DNA from: Branchiostoma belcheri
Taxonomy: Eukaryota > Chordata > Leptocardii > Amphioxiformes > Branchiostomatidae
Assembly: GCF_001625305.1 (NCBI RefSeq)
Contig: NW_017803246.1
Span: 64,314 to 128,313 of the forward strand
DNA: 64,000 nt
Direction of reading: 5' to 3'
The position numbers and the translations under genes are program-made. Positions 33,501-44,127 of this stretch are shown here, piece after piece (within the stretch, counting starts at the first letter, position 1; every line of letters starts with the position of its first letter). A model generated the notes under the pieces. The model had not been told where the DNA came from. It did not search any database and saw only the letters and a list, made by a program, of their open reading frames with translations.

Positions 33501-36500
33501 AAGTCATTAGACGACTTGTTCAAGACAGATGTCACAGGACTGTCCACAGCACCAAGGTGCATTCTGATTGAGGGTGAAGCTGGAGGGGGGAAGACAACGT
33601 TTCTGTCCAAAGAAGCCCTAGATGCCGTCTCACAGAAAACAGAGCTGGGCAGACGGCACGACATCGTCCTGTTGATCCGACTCCGGGAGGTGAGAGAGGG
33701 GGAGACCATAGAGGAGATGGTGTGGGACCAGTGTGTTGATGAAACAACTGAAGGTATTGAACCACAGTCCATTAGAACAATCCTACAGAGGAACAAGTCC
33801 CGTGTGCTCTTCCTCCTAGATGGGTATGATGAGCTGCGGCCTGAGGCCAGGGCAGCCAGGCAGGCCATTCCCAAACTGCTGTCTGGCAAGATGTACCCCA
33901 ACAGCACGATTGTGATCACCTCCCGACCCTCAGCAGGAGTGCAGCAGTACACCCGGCCAGACTGTCACATACACATTGTGGGCTTCTCCCGTAGACATGT
34001 GGAGAAATACATGCAGCAGTATTTCACTGTTGTTGGGAAGCAAGAACTGACAGGGACACTTGCTCTACATGTCAAAGGTAATCAACTTTTGAACACTTTA
34101 ATCTATACACCAATGTTCCTGATGTTTGTGTGTCTGCTGTGGGAGGAGGATCAAGAGATGGTGTCTACTGGAACAATGATGGGGCTGTACGACAACCTGC
34201 TGACATGTCTGATCAGAAAGTGCTGTGAGCGGGAAGGAGTGGACATGCCAACAGAAGGGCTGCCTACAGAGGTTGCTGAGTCATTACTGCAGCTCGGCAA
34301 GCTTGCACTAGAGGCACTGCTGAGGAATGAGACCCTGCTTGACCTTACAGAAGTAAAGAGAGAAAAGGTTAATTGGGAGTTACTGTTAAAGCTGGGTGTG
34401 GTCTCCTTGGAGGTTTCTTCTTCTAAATTGCATCCTAGGAAACAGCTGAACTTTTCACACAAGACCATGCAAGAGTTCCTGGCCGGACGATATGTAGCTC
34501 ATGCTCAAGTGAATCAAGACATTGTTGAGCTGCTGCAGCTCACCTCCATAAGCAAGGCACTTGAACTCAGTAACCTGCTTCAGTTCACATGTGGCTGTGA
34601 CTCACGGGCAACACAAGCTGTGATGGAGGAACTAAGCAAGCTCAGCAGCAGAGAGTTCGCACACTTGCAACCAGAACAGTTGGAAAAATCAAAATGGTCA
34701 TTTTATCCAGACATTCCAATGAGTCGAGACGTGCAAAAGTCCTGCCAAACCTATGAAAGGTTTTCACTCTTGTGCCTGAACATCCTTAGTGAGAGACAAG
34801 AACCAGAAGTGCTTCAGGGTATCAGTCAAGCCCTGCCAATTGTCATGCTGGACATTGGCCAGTCATGCTCCATTAACAGTAGAGAAGCCACAGGTCTTAA
34901 GTATTACATACAAAATCTTCATTCAGCAAACCTGCCAGACAGGCTCATGATCCGTGAAGACACTGACAGCAGAGACACAGTTCAGTACCTACAGCAGTGT
35001 TTTACAACTTCACTCCCTGGACTTAGATTGGACTTGAAACTATCAGGACAGTTTGACTCAACTGATCTGACAGCCAGGCTGGTTTCAGTTCTGAAGAATG
35101 TTCCCTGTCTGAGGGCACTAGGTCTGTATGACACAAAACTATCACCGTCATCACTCCAGCCACTTGTGCAGGGATTCAGACACATGTCTCTGTTAGAGGA
35201 GCTGGATCTTTCTGGGAACCATGGCCTTGGTGATGCTGGGATGGAAGTCCTACAGGTTGGGCTGTCCCGTGTTCCACACCTGGCTGTACTCCGTCTTGGA
35301 GGGATAATTTGTGGAGTCGGAATGACATCTGTGGGCATGTCATCCCTGGCTCCATACTTGCGGCACCTAGTGGGACTGAGAGAACTGGATATAAGTGATA
35401 ATATTGAGATTGGTGACACTGGGCTGGAATCTCTCACCACCGTCCTCCACACCTTCACTGCCATGCAGGTGTTGTGCCTGAGTAAGACCGGTATCAGCCC
35501 CACAGGCATGCGCACACTGGTCCCTGCAATGTGTAAGTTAACCAGACTGATCAAACTGGACATTAGTGGTAATGCCATAGGAGACCCCGGGCTGGAATGC
35601 CTGGCTGCTATCCTCCACCACCTCACAGCCATGAAGGTGTTGGTTCTCAGTATCACAGGTATCAGTGACAGGGGAATATCATCCCTGATCAAAGCTCTGC
35701 CTCACCTGGTGCAATTACAGGTGTTGAATGTGAGCTACAATAACATAGGAGACTCAGGGATTGTCTCACTGGTGCAAACACTCTGCCAGCCCAGCAGTTT
35801 GGACATGGAGCAAAACCCACCTGGTGACAAGAGTCTGACCACAGCCCCTCACTATAACACCACACTACAGGAGCTGTACATCGGGTGGAATGAGGGAGTA
35901 ACAGGAGCCGGACTGGGGAGGGTCGCACAGCTCATCAGCACACTGCCAGCACTGACCAGGCTGGACATGTCTGGTTACCTGCTCACACCTGCACACCTGT
36001 CTGACACCGCTGCCATGGATCTGGCCGAGGCTCTACCCAGACTCCCTGCCCTGGAGTGGCTGGACCTGCAGTACATCTCCATGGAGCCTGCAGGGTTCCA
36101 GGCTGTGGTGCAGGCTGCTGAGGAACACCCAACACTGGAGAGGCTGATGTGAGTTATATTGGTTATTCTATATAGACATGCTCAACACCAGAGTATCTTA
36201 AATTGACTCCAATGAGATGAGTAATTTTGAGAGAACTTCAGTGATTAGATGTGTGAATTTGCTGTACTTTCATTACTGCACTATTTTCACAATCAAATTG
36301 TAATAAATGTACCTAATACATACACACCAGTTCTAGTGCTCATACTTCTATAAGGTATGTACCAATTACATTAAACCTATGCATTAACCTACAAAATGTA
36401 TATGGCACCAAATGGTTTATGAATCTGTTTAATATCAGTAGTTTAACATTTACTTTACATTCTGTTAAAGCTATGATATCAGGACAATATGTGTTACATA

Positions 36501-36620
36501 ATTAACTATTATTTCTCTACGCATCTCTGTTTTCCATTTTCCATCTACAGGTACACTAGGAGGCTAGTTCCTGAGGGAGCAGACACCACAGCCAGCTGCC
36601 TGGTGCTGATCGGCCGCTGA
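30550..36620 (+). CDS. NLR-2: Death-NACHT-LRR receptor with basic linker
   Basis: Predicted cytosolic NLR. Exons: 30550-30583 (start exon MAEGQGAAGCS), 30996-31253 (Death domain), 31773-31904 (basic, then acidic linker), 32900-32944 (VAFPVEAAGTDVNLT), 33322-36148 (NACHT-LRR), 36551-36620. The first four coding junctions are all phase 1 and the last is phase 2; the total is 3366 nt, 1121 aa. Walker A GEAGGGKTT (Lys near residue 247), Walker B FLLDGYDEL (near 320-328), about 12 LRRs, and a C-terminal tail VPEGADTTASCLVLIGR. No frameshift is seen. A Death domain suggests coupling to adaptor or caspase signalling. A MITE starts directly at the donor of the linker exon (31909). Confidence 0.85.
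30996..31253 (+). CDS. NLR-2 Death-domain exon
   Basis: 86 codons, phase 1 to phase 1. The pattern YKWDDLARKLGFNENKIKGI ... CREVLHRWRNREGREATLQVL ... AL is a Death-fold signature: Trp in helix 2, Leu/Gly before helix 3, and CxxxLxxW in helix 5. CARD is less likely because of the RWRNREG-ATLQVL helices. A close copy is in NLR-3. Confidence 0.82.
31773..31904 (+). CDS. NLR-2 basic linker exon (NLS-like)
   Basis: 44 codons, phase 1 to 1. It contains KLKRKEEHREQTPGQKSKKP, which fits a bipartite nuclear localisation signal, then an acidic tail ESDSEDGESHEE. The counterparts in NLR-3 and NLR-4 are also basic although the sequences differ. Nuclear import is an inference. Confidence 0.65.
31909..32307 (+). 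mobile_element. PIF/Harbinger-like MITE at the linker-exon splice donor
   Basis: 399 bp; ends GGCCACAGCAAGTAA and TTACTTGCTGTGGCC, flanked by TAA (31906-31908 and 32308-32310). The left TAA is part of the 5' splice site G|GTAAGG, whose last GG is the first GG of the MITE. Confidence 0.85.
33322..36148 (+). CDS. NLR-2 NACHT-LRR exon
   Basis: Phase 1 in and phase 2 out, begins DLFQKSVKRRYELKLTHF after TTGTATTCCAG. Nearly identical to NLR-1 over much of NACHT. It carries RRHVEKYMQQYFTVVGKQEL where NLR-1 differs. LRR framework leucines are conserved; exposed positions differ. Confidence 0.88.
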
Positions 36621-38480
36621 GTCCCCAACATGTTGACCTGTTCTGTACATTTCCTCAGCTCAGGTCAGTATACAGTTTTACTGTACTGTATTAAAAACTA
36701 TATAGTTATAATTATCTACTAATTACAACATGTTGAGGAGTCTGGGGATATTGATATAATAGAGCTAATTTTATTTCTATTCAGGATGGTAAAAGCTGCC
36801 AAAAATATACTGCATAAAACATTTTTTGTTACTGTAACAGTATTAATGTATGATTGTGTATTATTTCTGGAACAGCATATTTATACAGTATATTGTACAT
36901 TATATGTTTCAGACAACACCAGCTCAGAATGACGTGAACCAAACAAACCAGTTTTAGTACCAAATTCACTCAGGATGAGGACATTGAGATGAACTGTGAA
37001 CTGAAATGTTAGTAATATTTTGTAGGGACAATTTTTGTGCAGTACTTTGACCATTCCAATGTAAAGATACAAAAACTGTGCTACCTTACACATGTAGCTG
37101 TATCTGTATGTGTGTGGATTTTGCTTTCTTTGTAACAAAACAAACTTGTGTAACAAACAACCCAATATCCATTAATATAGCATATTAACCTATGCAAGAG
37201 TGTATATAGTATGTGTACTAGTGTATCAAGATTATTTTTGTAATCTTTGCTGTAGATATCTCCATATAAGTTATAACAGGATGATTTGGGATTAAGAAAG
37301 AGCCTACTATTAATTGATATACCAACCTGATGAAACTATGCGAGAGTGTATATTGTATGTACTTAGTACTTGTATCAAGATAATTTTTGTAATCTTTGCT
37401 GTATCTGCATATATCAGGATGATTTGGAATTAAGAAAGAGCCTATTATTCATTGATATACCAACCTGATGACACTATGCAAGAGTGTATATTGTTTATGT
37501 ATGTGTGTTCTTTACTTTATTCTTTATTTCAGGCATCATTTGCCCAGTATATAAAAGAAAACATACAGTTATATAAAAAGAATAATAGCACAAAATAACA
37601 ATATTTAAAAATATGTCTTTCTATGAGTACAGATGGACCCAGATATTGCAGAAGAATGTTTTGAGGAAGATTTGAGGAGTTGAGAACAGATTGGATAATG
37701 TTATTTGAAGAGTTCTGAATATTCTAATAATTTTTGCTGTATCTGTATTTCTGTATGTATCATGATGAGATGTGTGATCTTTGTGTGAATGACGAGTTAT
37801 TCAGTTCCTGTATTTCATGAAGTTCAGTTCAGATAAAATAATAAAATCTATTGTTATAAACCTTGTAATTGCTGTTGAAGTTAGTTGTAGTTTTTTTTTT
37901 TGCACTACAAAAAGAAATCTCAGAGTCAATTAGTGGAAAAGATATGATGTAAAATATGCAATCAACAAAGTAGGAAAGCTTATACATAATGTGTACATAA
38001 CCTAATATCCAACTTTTCTTTTCATGTCTTAGATATTGGCTTCCATTTCTAATGGTCTCCTTTTCATCCCTTAAAAGTCAAATAAGCATTAAATTTTCTT
38101 GTATATCAGTATAATGAGTATATGTGGACATTATCTGATTTTTTCTAAAATTATCTTTGGCCTTTTACTCAACTGTTAATCTGTTTAATATGTAGGGTAA
38201 GGGACTGTCAGACAAGCCCTGTTGTCACTCAGAAAACATTACCTTCATCTACCCCCAACATCTGCTTGGAGCCCTTATCCGATTTCCATGACAAATGTGA
38301 CATTTTACATTATCCGCTTATAGCCAGTTATATGATAAACATCTTAATACCAGGTCACAAAATGATATAATAAAGGAGGATCTGCAAAATATAGACTGGA
38401 CTGGTGAAACAATATGTACATGTATGCCTATTAAATATCTTCATATGGACTGAAATAGTCTTAATAATAAAAAGTGTTTG
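36621..38480 (+). other. NLR-2 3' UTR intron and 3' flank
   Basis: The conserved 3' UTR donor is at 36663 (43 bases after the stop) and the acceptor at 36912. Beyond it lie the roughly 140-bp tandem repeat at 37188-37500 and AT-rich flank collinear with NLR-1. AATAAA-like signals occur near 37841 and 38369. No other gene is seen. Confidence 0.5.
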
Positions 38481-38784
38481 AAAAGTCTAAACTTTCGTAT
38501 CTCTTTGTATGATTTGTCCTGCACAGCGCTATGAATATCTTTATCTCCAAGACATGTTTAATAACAAGTTTGTCTAAGTGAGGGAAGTTTTTTGTTGGAA
38601 GTCTAATTCGTTTATTTAATCAATCACTCACTCCATTGAGCTCAGAACCTATGGCTATGATACACATAGATCCTACTTATTGGCAGTTTGCTAACTTTTC
38701 TTGGCATCATTACCATGAACTTCACACCTCCGATTTTGTCAGAACTCTCAAGGGTTAAACACACTCATGCTCACATCCACAATA

Positions 38785-39165
38785 AGGTCGTTCCCATGGT
38801 AATGTTAGCCTCTACCAGGCTTCGGGAGACGGCTGGGAAGAGTAGATATCGGTCACCCGGAGTAGAAATTGTCGCACTCGGGTACAGCAAAACGTACTCT
38901 CTAGCGGACCAACTCCCTCGGCATGTTATCTCTCTATTTGACCACATTTTACTTGTTCCAGCCGCCTCCCGAAGCCTGGTAGAGGCTAGTGGTAACGTGT
39001 CAGACAGAACACAAGTGACCCCAGTCAGCCGTTTTAAGTCTTGCATCATCAGTGGCCGCCATGTTGGTGACAGGTTACACCGGGCGGCCGCAGGTGAGAC
39101 AAAAGACGGGGACACCTGACGCGCCGGGTACCTGGCGGACGTGCGTCGGTAAGAACGACGGGACA
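38785..39165. mobile_element. Single copy of the GTTAGCCTCTACC inverted-repeat element plus CpG-rich flank
   Basis: Paralogue of 26272-27240. The inverted ends (TTAGCCTCTACCAGGCTTC / GAAGCCTGGTAGAGGCTA) lie near 38806 and 38975. The right flank (GGCGGCCGCAGGTGAGAC ... TGCGTCGGTAAGAACGAC) is CpG-rich, conserved with 27165-27245, and holds two donor-like GT sites. It could be an old promoter or first exon, but there is no direct support. Confidence 0.5.
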
Positions 39166-39489
39166 CAAAGGACCCGGGCCGGGTTACCGAGCAGCTGTCT
39201 ACATGTCTCAAGACGTATTGTGAAAGGAAAAGTATCTTGAGACTAGTCTTACGTCACGGAGAGCCGCTTTCCAACTGGTTGTGACCAGCTACAGAAGGAG
39301 GCGAGACGCTATGCGCGGTTTGTACGTGTTCTGTGTAGCTGTTCTTGTGGAGAGGGAGCATGAACATTGCAGCACCGCGGCTTGACGTCCCGGGCTGGGA
39401 TCGGCAGCCCTCTTCTATAGTGGGAGTCTGGTCGGCGGCAGCAGGACTGGACTTGAAATCTTTTTGTTTTGCATAAGCGTTAAAATGCA

Positions 39490-39700
39490 TTTTAGGCACA
39501 TATGCATACACATACACATTAATGCATACATGCAACTGACACACACATGAACATACACATACACATACTCACGCTCACACATATACACACACATATGAAT
39601 GCACACGTGCAATTGAGACACATACACATGCACACATGAACATGCACATAGCGTACAGTCATATTACATACCAATGAATTTACACACACATACACACTCC
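39490..39700. repeat. CA-rich simple repeat
   Basis: Imperfect ACACAT/ACATAC tandem sequence that makes long low-complexity open frames on the minus strand, not genes. Confidence 0.7.
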
Positions 39701-39896
39701 AGCATTCATAGCAAAACATCTGGAACACAGGGTCAAAAGTAGCAAAAGACAACATTATATTTGATTTGATAGGCCAAATGAAGTGCCAAAAAATCACTTG
39801 TCACAACTAAGTGATGACATGAAAATAATAATATTGCTGAACAGTATGCAAGAAAGCCCCTTTGTTTTGTAAAGAACTAGGAAAATATTTTGTAAC

Positions 39897-40990
39897 TCAC
39901 TGAAATTATGACATTGAGCATCAATCAGCTTCACTCCAAAATGCAACTTTTCTTTTCAAAAATTTACAGCAAAACATTCTGACCGTACAGAGTAGCAAAG
40001 GCACGTGAACTTTGGCACAAATCCGTTCACTGTGGATTAGAGAGATGGAGATTTTAGAACAATTTCTACTTGAGTCTAACACTGCACCAGAGGCACCGCC
40101 CCAGAGGCGCCGCCAAAAACTTGCCCTCAGGTGGCACCTTTACGGAACAGTCCATTTTCTTCACCTCACGGGAGTTGAAGTAAGATTGTGTTTCATTAAT
40201 AGCTAATTAACCAGTCTATTATATCACAGACCATATAGGATACAACAGTATGCCTTCAGCACACGTATATATTTGCTTATTTTGTAAAGGTTATTATTTT
40301 TCGTCTTTCACTTGAAAGCACCCCCACTGTCGAATAAACTGTTCCTAGTTCCAAGATGGCGAAAAGAGGAAGTAAGTAAAAAGTTCCTGAAAGTCGGTTC
40401 CAAAAGTTGAAGGAAGTTTTCTGGGGACATCCATGAAGAAAGTAAGTACAGATCCCGTCTGTCGACTGTTCAGTGTTTCAGGATCCACCAGATATGTGTG
40501 ATTTGTCGGCAATATCGTGTCGAGAAGAGAGATCAGAACACAAAACTGCTGAGTTCTACGGTACTTTACGGTCGTAACTTTTCTTTGTTTGCTATCTAGA
40601 TTTGCGGTAAATTTAGGATGAACAATCAGTCAAAAACAAAGTTACCCATGAGTTTTTAAATCTAGCAAACTCAAGTTCAACTACAAAGCTCTATTTTCCT
40701 ACAAATCACCGGAAGGGACGAAACCAAAAGGTTGAAAAGAACTACTGTACTAACAGTTTTGGCGCCGCGCCCCCCCCCCCCAAAAAAAATATGATGAGAC
40801 CATCTCACACGCTCGGGTAACGTAACTAACGTTATTTTTGTTCTGAGATTAAACGATACTGAAACAGAAATTATCTCCACCTGATTATAAATGATAAGTA
40901 CTAAAAAATCAGGTATTTACCCCATCACTATGGAAACTATGGCCAAGTCCTAATTTGCATACTATATCTTGTGTATACTGTAAATCCATT
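39897..40990 (+). repeat. Segmental duplication, copy upstream of NLR-3
   Basis: Matches 27265-28345 (for example GGAACAGTCCATTTTCTTCA and the cytosine homopolymer near 40770). It includes candidate 5' exon copy C at 40352-40441. Confidence 0.85.
40352..40441 (+). promoter_or_regulatory. Candidate NLR-3 promoter / 5' exon (copy C)
   Basis: CCAAGATGGCGAAAAGAGG (YY1-like), the conserved TCGGTTCCAAAAGTTGAAGG tract, and ATGAAGAAA ending at 40441 before GTAAGT. It lies only 0.8 kb from the start exon because two insertions present upstream of NLR-2 are absent here. Confidence 0.45.
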
Positions 40991-41076
40991 TCATAATATG
41001 TGGTTAGAAATTACTGGTACATCAATTGATACTTAAGCTACAAGATATTGTTTCACACACACTGTTAGGCTGTCCC

Positions 41077-41238
41077 AGGTGTTGTTACCACATACCTGAC
41101 ACACACCTGTCCCAGGTGTTGTTACCACATACCTGACACACACCTGTCCCAGGTGTTGTTACCACATACCTGACACACACCTGTCTGTTCCAGGTGTTGT
41201 TACCACATACCTGACACACACCTGTCTGTTCCAGGTGT
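41077..41238 (+). repeat. 41-bp minisatellite upstream of NLR-3 (about 4 units)
   Basis: Same unit as at 17967, with 36-base and 41-base variants. The final TCTGTTCCAG precedes GTGTTCCTATAATG and the start exon. Confidence 0.95.
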
Positions 41239-41671
41239 TCCTATAATGATGTAGCTGACACCTGTGTGAGTCATGGCTGAGGGCCAGGGGGCGGCTGGGT
41301 GCTCAGGTGAAACTTTATCCATATGCTTTTTTAATCACACAACAATAAGCTTTAGCGAGTTGGTGTCAGCCTCTAAAATCTAGCCAAACACCTGAAACCT
41401 TGGACACCTGCAATTACTACAAATATTGCAGTCGTAACACTCGCCCGCCTTACCATTAACTCATTTTCCTTGTTGAAAAATGTAACAAATGGGGAGATCC
41501 TTCCTGCTTACAGATGGAGTCCAGATGTTTTCTTAGTAGCTCTAAGTTAACTGCCGTTCTTAATGTTTGGTGCTTTAAAAATTATTAACAAATGCCACTA
41601 AAGTATCATACTTCATAGTACATAATACTGGTTATATTCATGTCGTCATGAAATGCCCTTAAACGTTACAG

Positions 41672-41920
41672 TTGATGTGCAGAAATATTTTGACAAAGTC
41701 ATCAATGGCGTCAGCTACAAGTGGGACGACCTGGCCCGGAAGTTAGGGTTCAACAGGAACGAAATAAAAGGAATCAGGACAGATGAGCGTGATCAAGACC
41801 ACAGGTGCAGAGAAGTGCTGGACAGGTGGAGAAACAGGGAGGGAAGGAAGGCTACTCTACAGGTTCTGAAGCAGGCACTCATCGACATTGGTGAACAGTG
41901 GACTGCAGAGAGTTTAGAAA
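41672..41920 (+). CDS. NLR-3 Death-domain exon
   Basis: 83 codons, phase 1 to 1, close to the NLR-2 Death exon but lacking three codons (after GIRTDE). The donor is GAAA|GTACTT, weaker than in NLR-2. Confidence 0.78.
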
Positions 41921-42019
41921 GTACTTTTAACTTTTCTTATTATAATAGACTCAGATTCTCAATAACATGTCCATGAAATTATGTAATTTTTAAACCATTA
42001 GTTTGGTTTAAACGGATAA

Positions 42020-42117
42020 TTTTATGAACTGATGTTGTCTGTAAGAACAACTCAATTCAGACTATCGTCTGCCAGTTGTTTGAATAAAGATTGATTTATT
42101 GATTGATTGATTGATTA
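42020..42117 (+). mobile_element. Non-LTR retrotransposon 3' tail
   Basis: Ends TTGAATAAAGATTGATT followed by (ATTG)n-type repeats, the pattern of a truncated CR1/L2-like insertion. It lies in an NLR-3 intron. Confidence 0.45.
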
Positions 42118-42362
42118 TACAATTTTCTGAGATGTTTAACGCTGTTACGTTTAGTTGCTTAAAATGAAAGTTTCCCCAATAACATCTCTAGCTTGATGTT
42201 ATCCTTGAACCAATTCTGTTTTACGATACTAAAACGCCTGTGTAAGATGAAGATATATTTAGAGTGAGAGACAATTGTGCTTGCCCCTTGCCTCCTGCAT
42301 CTCTCAGTAGGCAATGGGAACGGTGAAAACATAATAACTGTCCTCTCATACATTATTTGCAG

Positions 42363-42632
42363 CTGTAGCCCAGCCTGGCCCCATCACCATTGCTGAAGTA
42401 ACAGAAAACAGCATCAGGGTCACCTGGACAGAAGCAGCTGGCCCCAAAGACAGCTACAGGATCAGCATCACTCCTACTGATGGTGTCACCGCTCCTAGTG
42501 CAAGTGTGAACCCTGGAGACCCACTGGAACACACCTTCACTGGTCTGACAGCAGGAACTGAGTACACCGTCAGTGTTGTAACTGTCGGTTGTGGGGTGAG
42601 CAGTGTGGCAAGAACAAAGATACAGAGGACAA
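42363..42632 (+). CDS. NLR-3 fibronectin type III exon 1
   Basis: 90 codons, phase 1 to 1. FN3 hallmarks: GPITIAEVTENSIRVTWTEA (strand B Trp), LTAGTEYTVSVVTV (Leu and Tyr core), and closing RTS. FN3 domains are mostly extracellular or scaffolding modules and are unusual in NLR proteins. Confidence 0.85.
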
Positions 42633-42770
42633 GTGAGCACCCTGTATTGTACATGGCTAGATTCATAGATGCTGGATGATTTTTACAGCTAAATTATTCT
42701 TTCGATATCAGACAGTGCCACTCAAGTTTTAATGATGCTGAAATGTTACTGATCATTACAATGCCTCCAG

Positions 42771-43040
42771 CTGTAGCCCAGCCTGGCCCCATCACCATTG
42801 CTGAAGTAACAGTAAACAGCATCAGGATCACCTGGACAGAAGCAGCTGGCCCCAAAGACAGCTACAACATCAGCATCAGTCCTGTCACTGGTGTCACTAA
42901 CTCCACCGGAAGTGTGAACCCCAGAAACCCACTGGAACACATCTTCAGCACTTTGACAGCAGGAACTGAGTACACCATCAGTGTTGTTACTGTCTGTGGT
43001 GGGGTGAACAGTGTGGCAAGAACAGAGACACAGAGGACAA
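42771..43040 (+). CDS. NLR-3 fibronectin type III exon 2
   Basis: Tandem duplicate of the preceding exon with the same length and phases (GPITIAEVTVNSIRITWTEA, LTAGTEYTISVVTVCGG). Flanking intron bases after the donor are also similar (GTGAGYACCCTG), so exon and flank were duplicated together. Confidence 0.85.
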
Positions 43041-43662
43041 GTGAGTACCCTGCATTCTACTAATGTACTTTGATAAATGTATTGGATATATGCAGTATTA
43101 CGATCTTTAAAGGCCCTCTCACACTTATCCCAAATTAGCAGGAGTCAAGTAGAACCAGGCAGGTTGGGGAATTGGGGGAGTGAGCCGGAATGCCGTCTGA
43201 ATGAAAATTTCTTGTACATGTATAATGATGGCCAATTGAAGTGCATGCTTCAAACTATAGGGTTTGATGCGGTTCAAACTATAGTGGCCATCACTGCCTA
43301 TAATTCATCAATAAGGCTCAAGGACTTTGTGGGACCTTGGGAATTTGTCTGACTCGATAACTGCTGTAGCTGCCTGTGGAATTTGCAACTATAAGTGATG
43401 AATTTCACAGCCGCTGGGGGTAAGATTTGGACATTATGCCCAACCCCTCATCCTGATAGATGGAGACATAATGCTTTTCTTCATGTTAAAATGCTCCAAC
43501 TTGAAACTTCATCAGTCAGTTACAAACATCAGGAAATGTGGGAATGACATATTCAGCATAACCCCTTTGTCCTGTCAAAACTACTGTACACGTGATAGCA
43601 GTGTCACTGCATAAGCTGAGTTGACATCATTACTGATACCTGAATCCACCTCTCTGAGACAG

Positions 43663-43758
43663 GTTCACCCAAACCATCTAGTAGCCAGCGGAAAAGGAAG
43701 AGAAAGAGACGATTTACAGTGAAGAAAAAAGCAAAAGCAACTCCTTCCAGACAGTCAG
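43663..43758 (+). CDS. NLR-3 basic linker exon (NLS-like)
   Basis: 32 codons, phase 1 to 1. Contains SSSQRKRKRKRRFTVKKKAK, a strong nuclear localisation type signal. The upstream intron (ATTACTGATACCTGAATCC) is shared with NLR-4. Confidence 0.68.
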
Positions 43759-44127
43759 GTGAGAGGTTTATTCTATGTACTAGTATGGTAAAATAGTCTT
43801 ATAGTCATAATGCCCTCCAATAAGTTGGGACTGACCTCCTATATCTCAGCAACATTAAACCAAGTCGGACCAAAATGATGTAAGAAATATGTAGTAGTGA
43901 GCTCCTAGACTATTAAGTTCCTACCGTAATATCTTCCTTTTTATTTTAGTCTTCTACCATCACTTTGGAGTAGTAAGAGTAGTCCTGGTGAGCTTAATAA
44001 GCAACAAGTACTGAGTGCAAGCTGGCAGTTTTTTCTCTGATATTTGTAATGATTTGTGATTCAATGATAAGTTTTGTTTCCACTAAGATGAGGTTTTAAA
44101 GCTTACAACAGTTTATTTCTATTCCAG

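Noticed and set aside
34982..35692. 236-codon minus-strand open frame inside the NLR-2 LRR region
   Set aside because: Shadow of the LRR coding strand; the same antisense frame appears in each paralogue.
43077..43352. 91-codon frame after the second FN3 exon as a further cassette
   Set aside because: No flanking splice sites in phase 1 and no recognisable domain.
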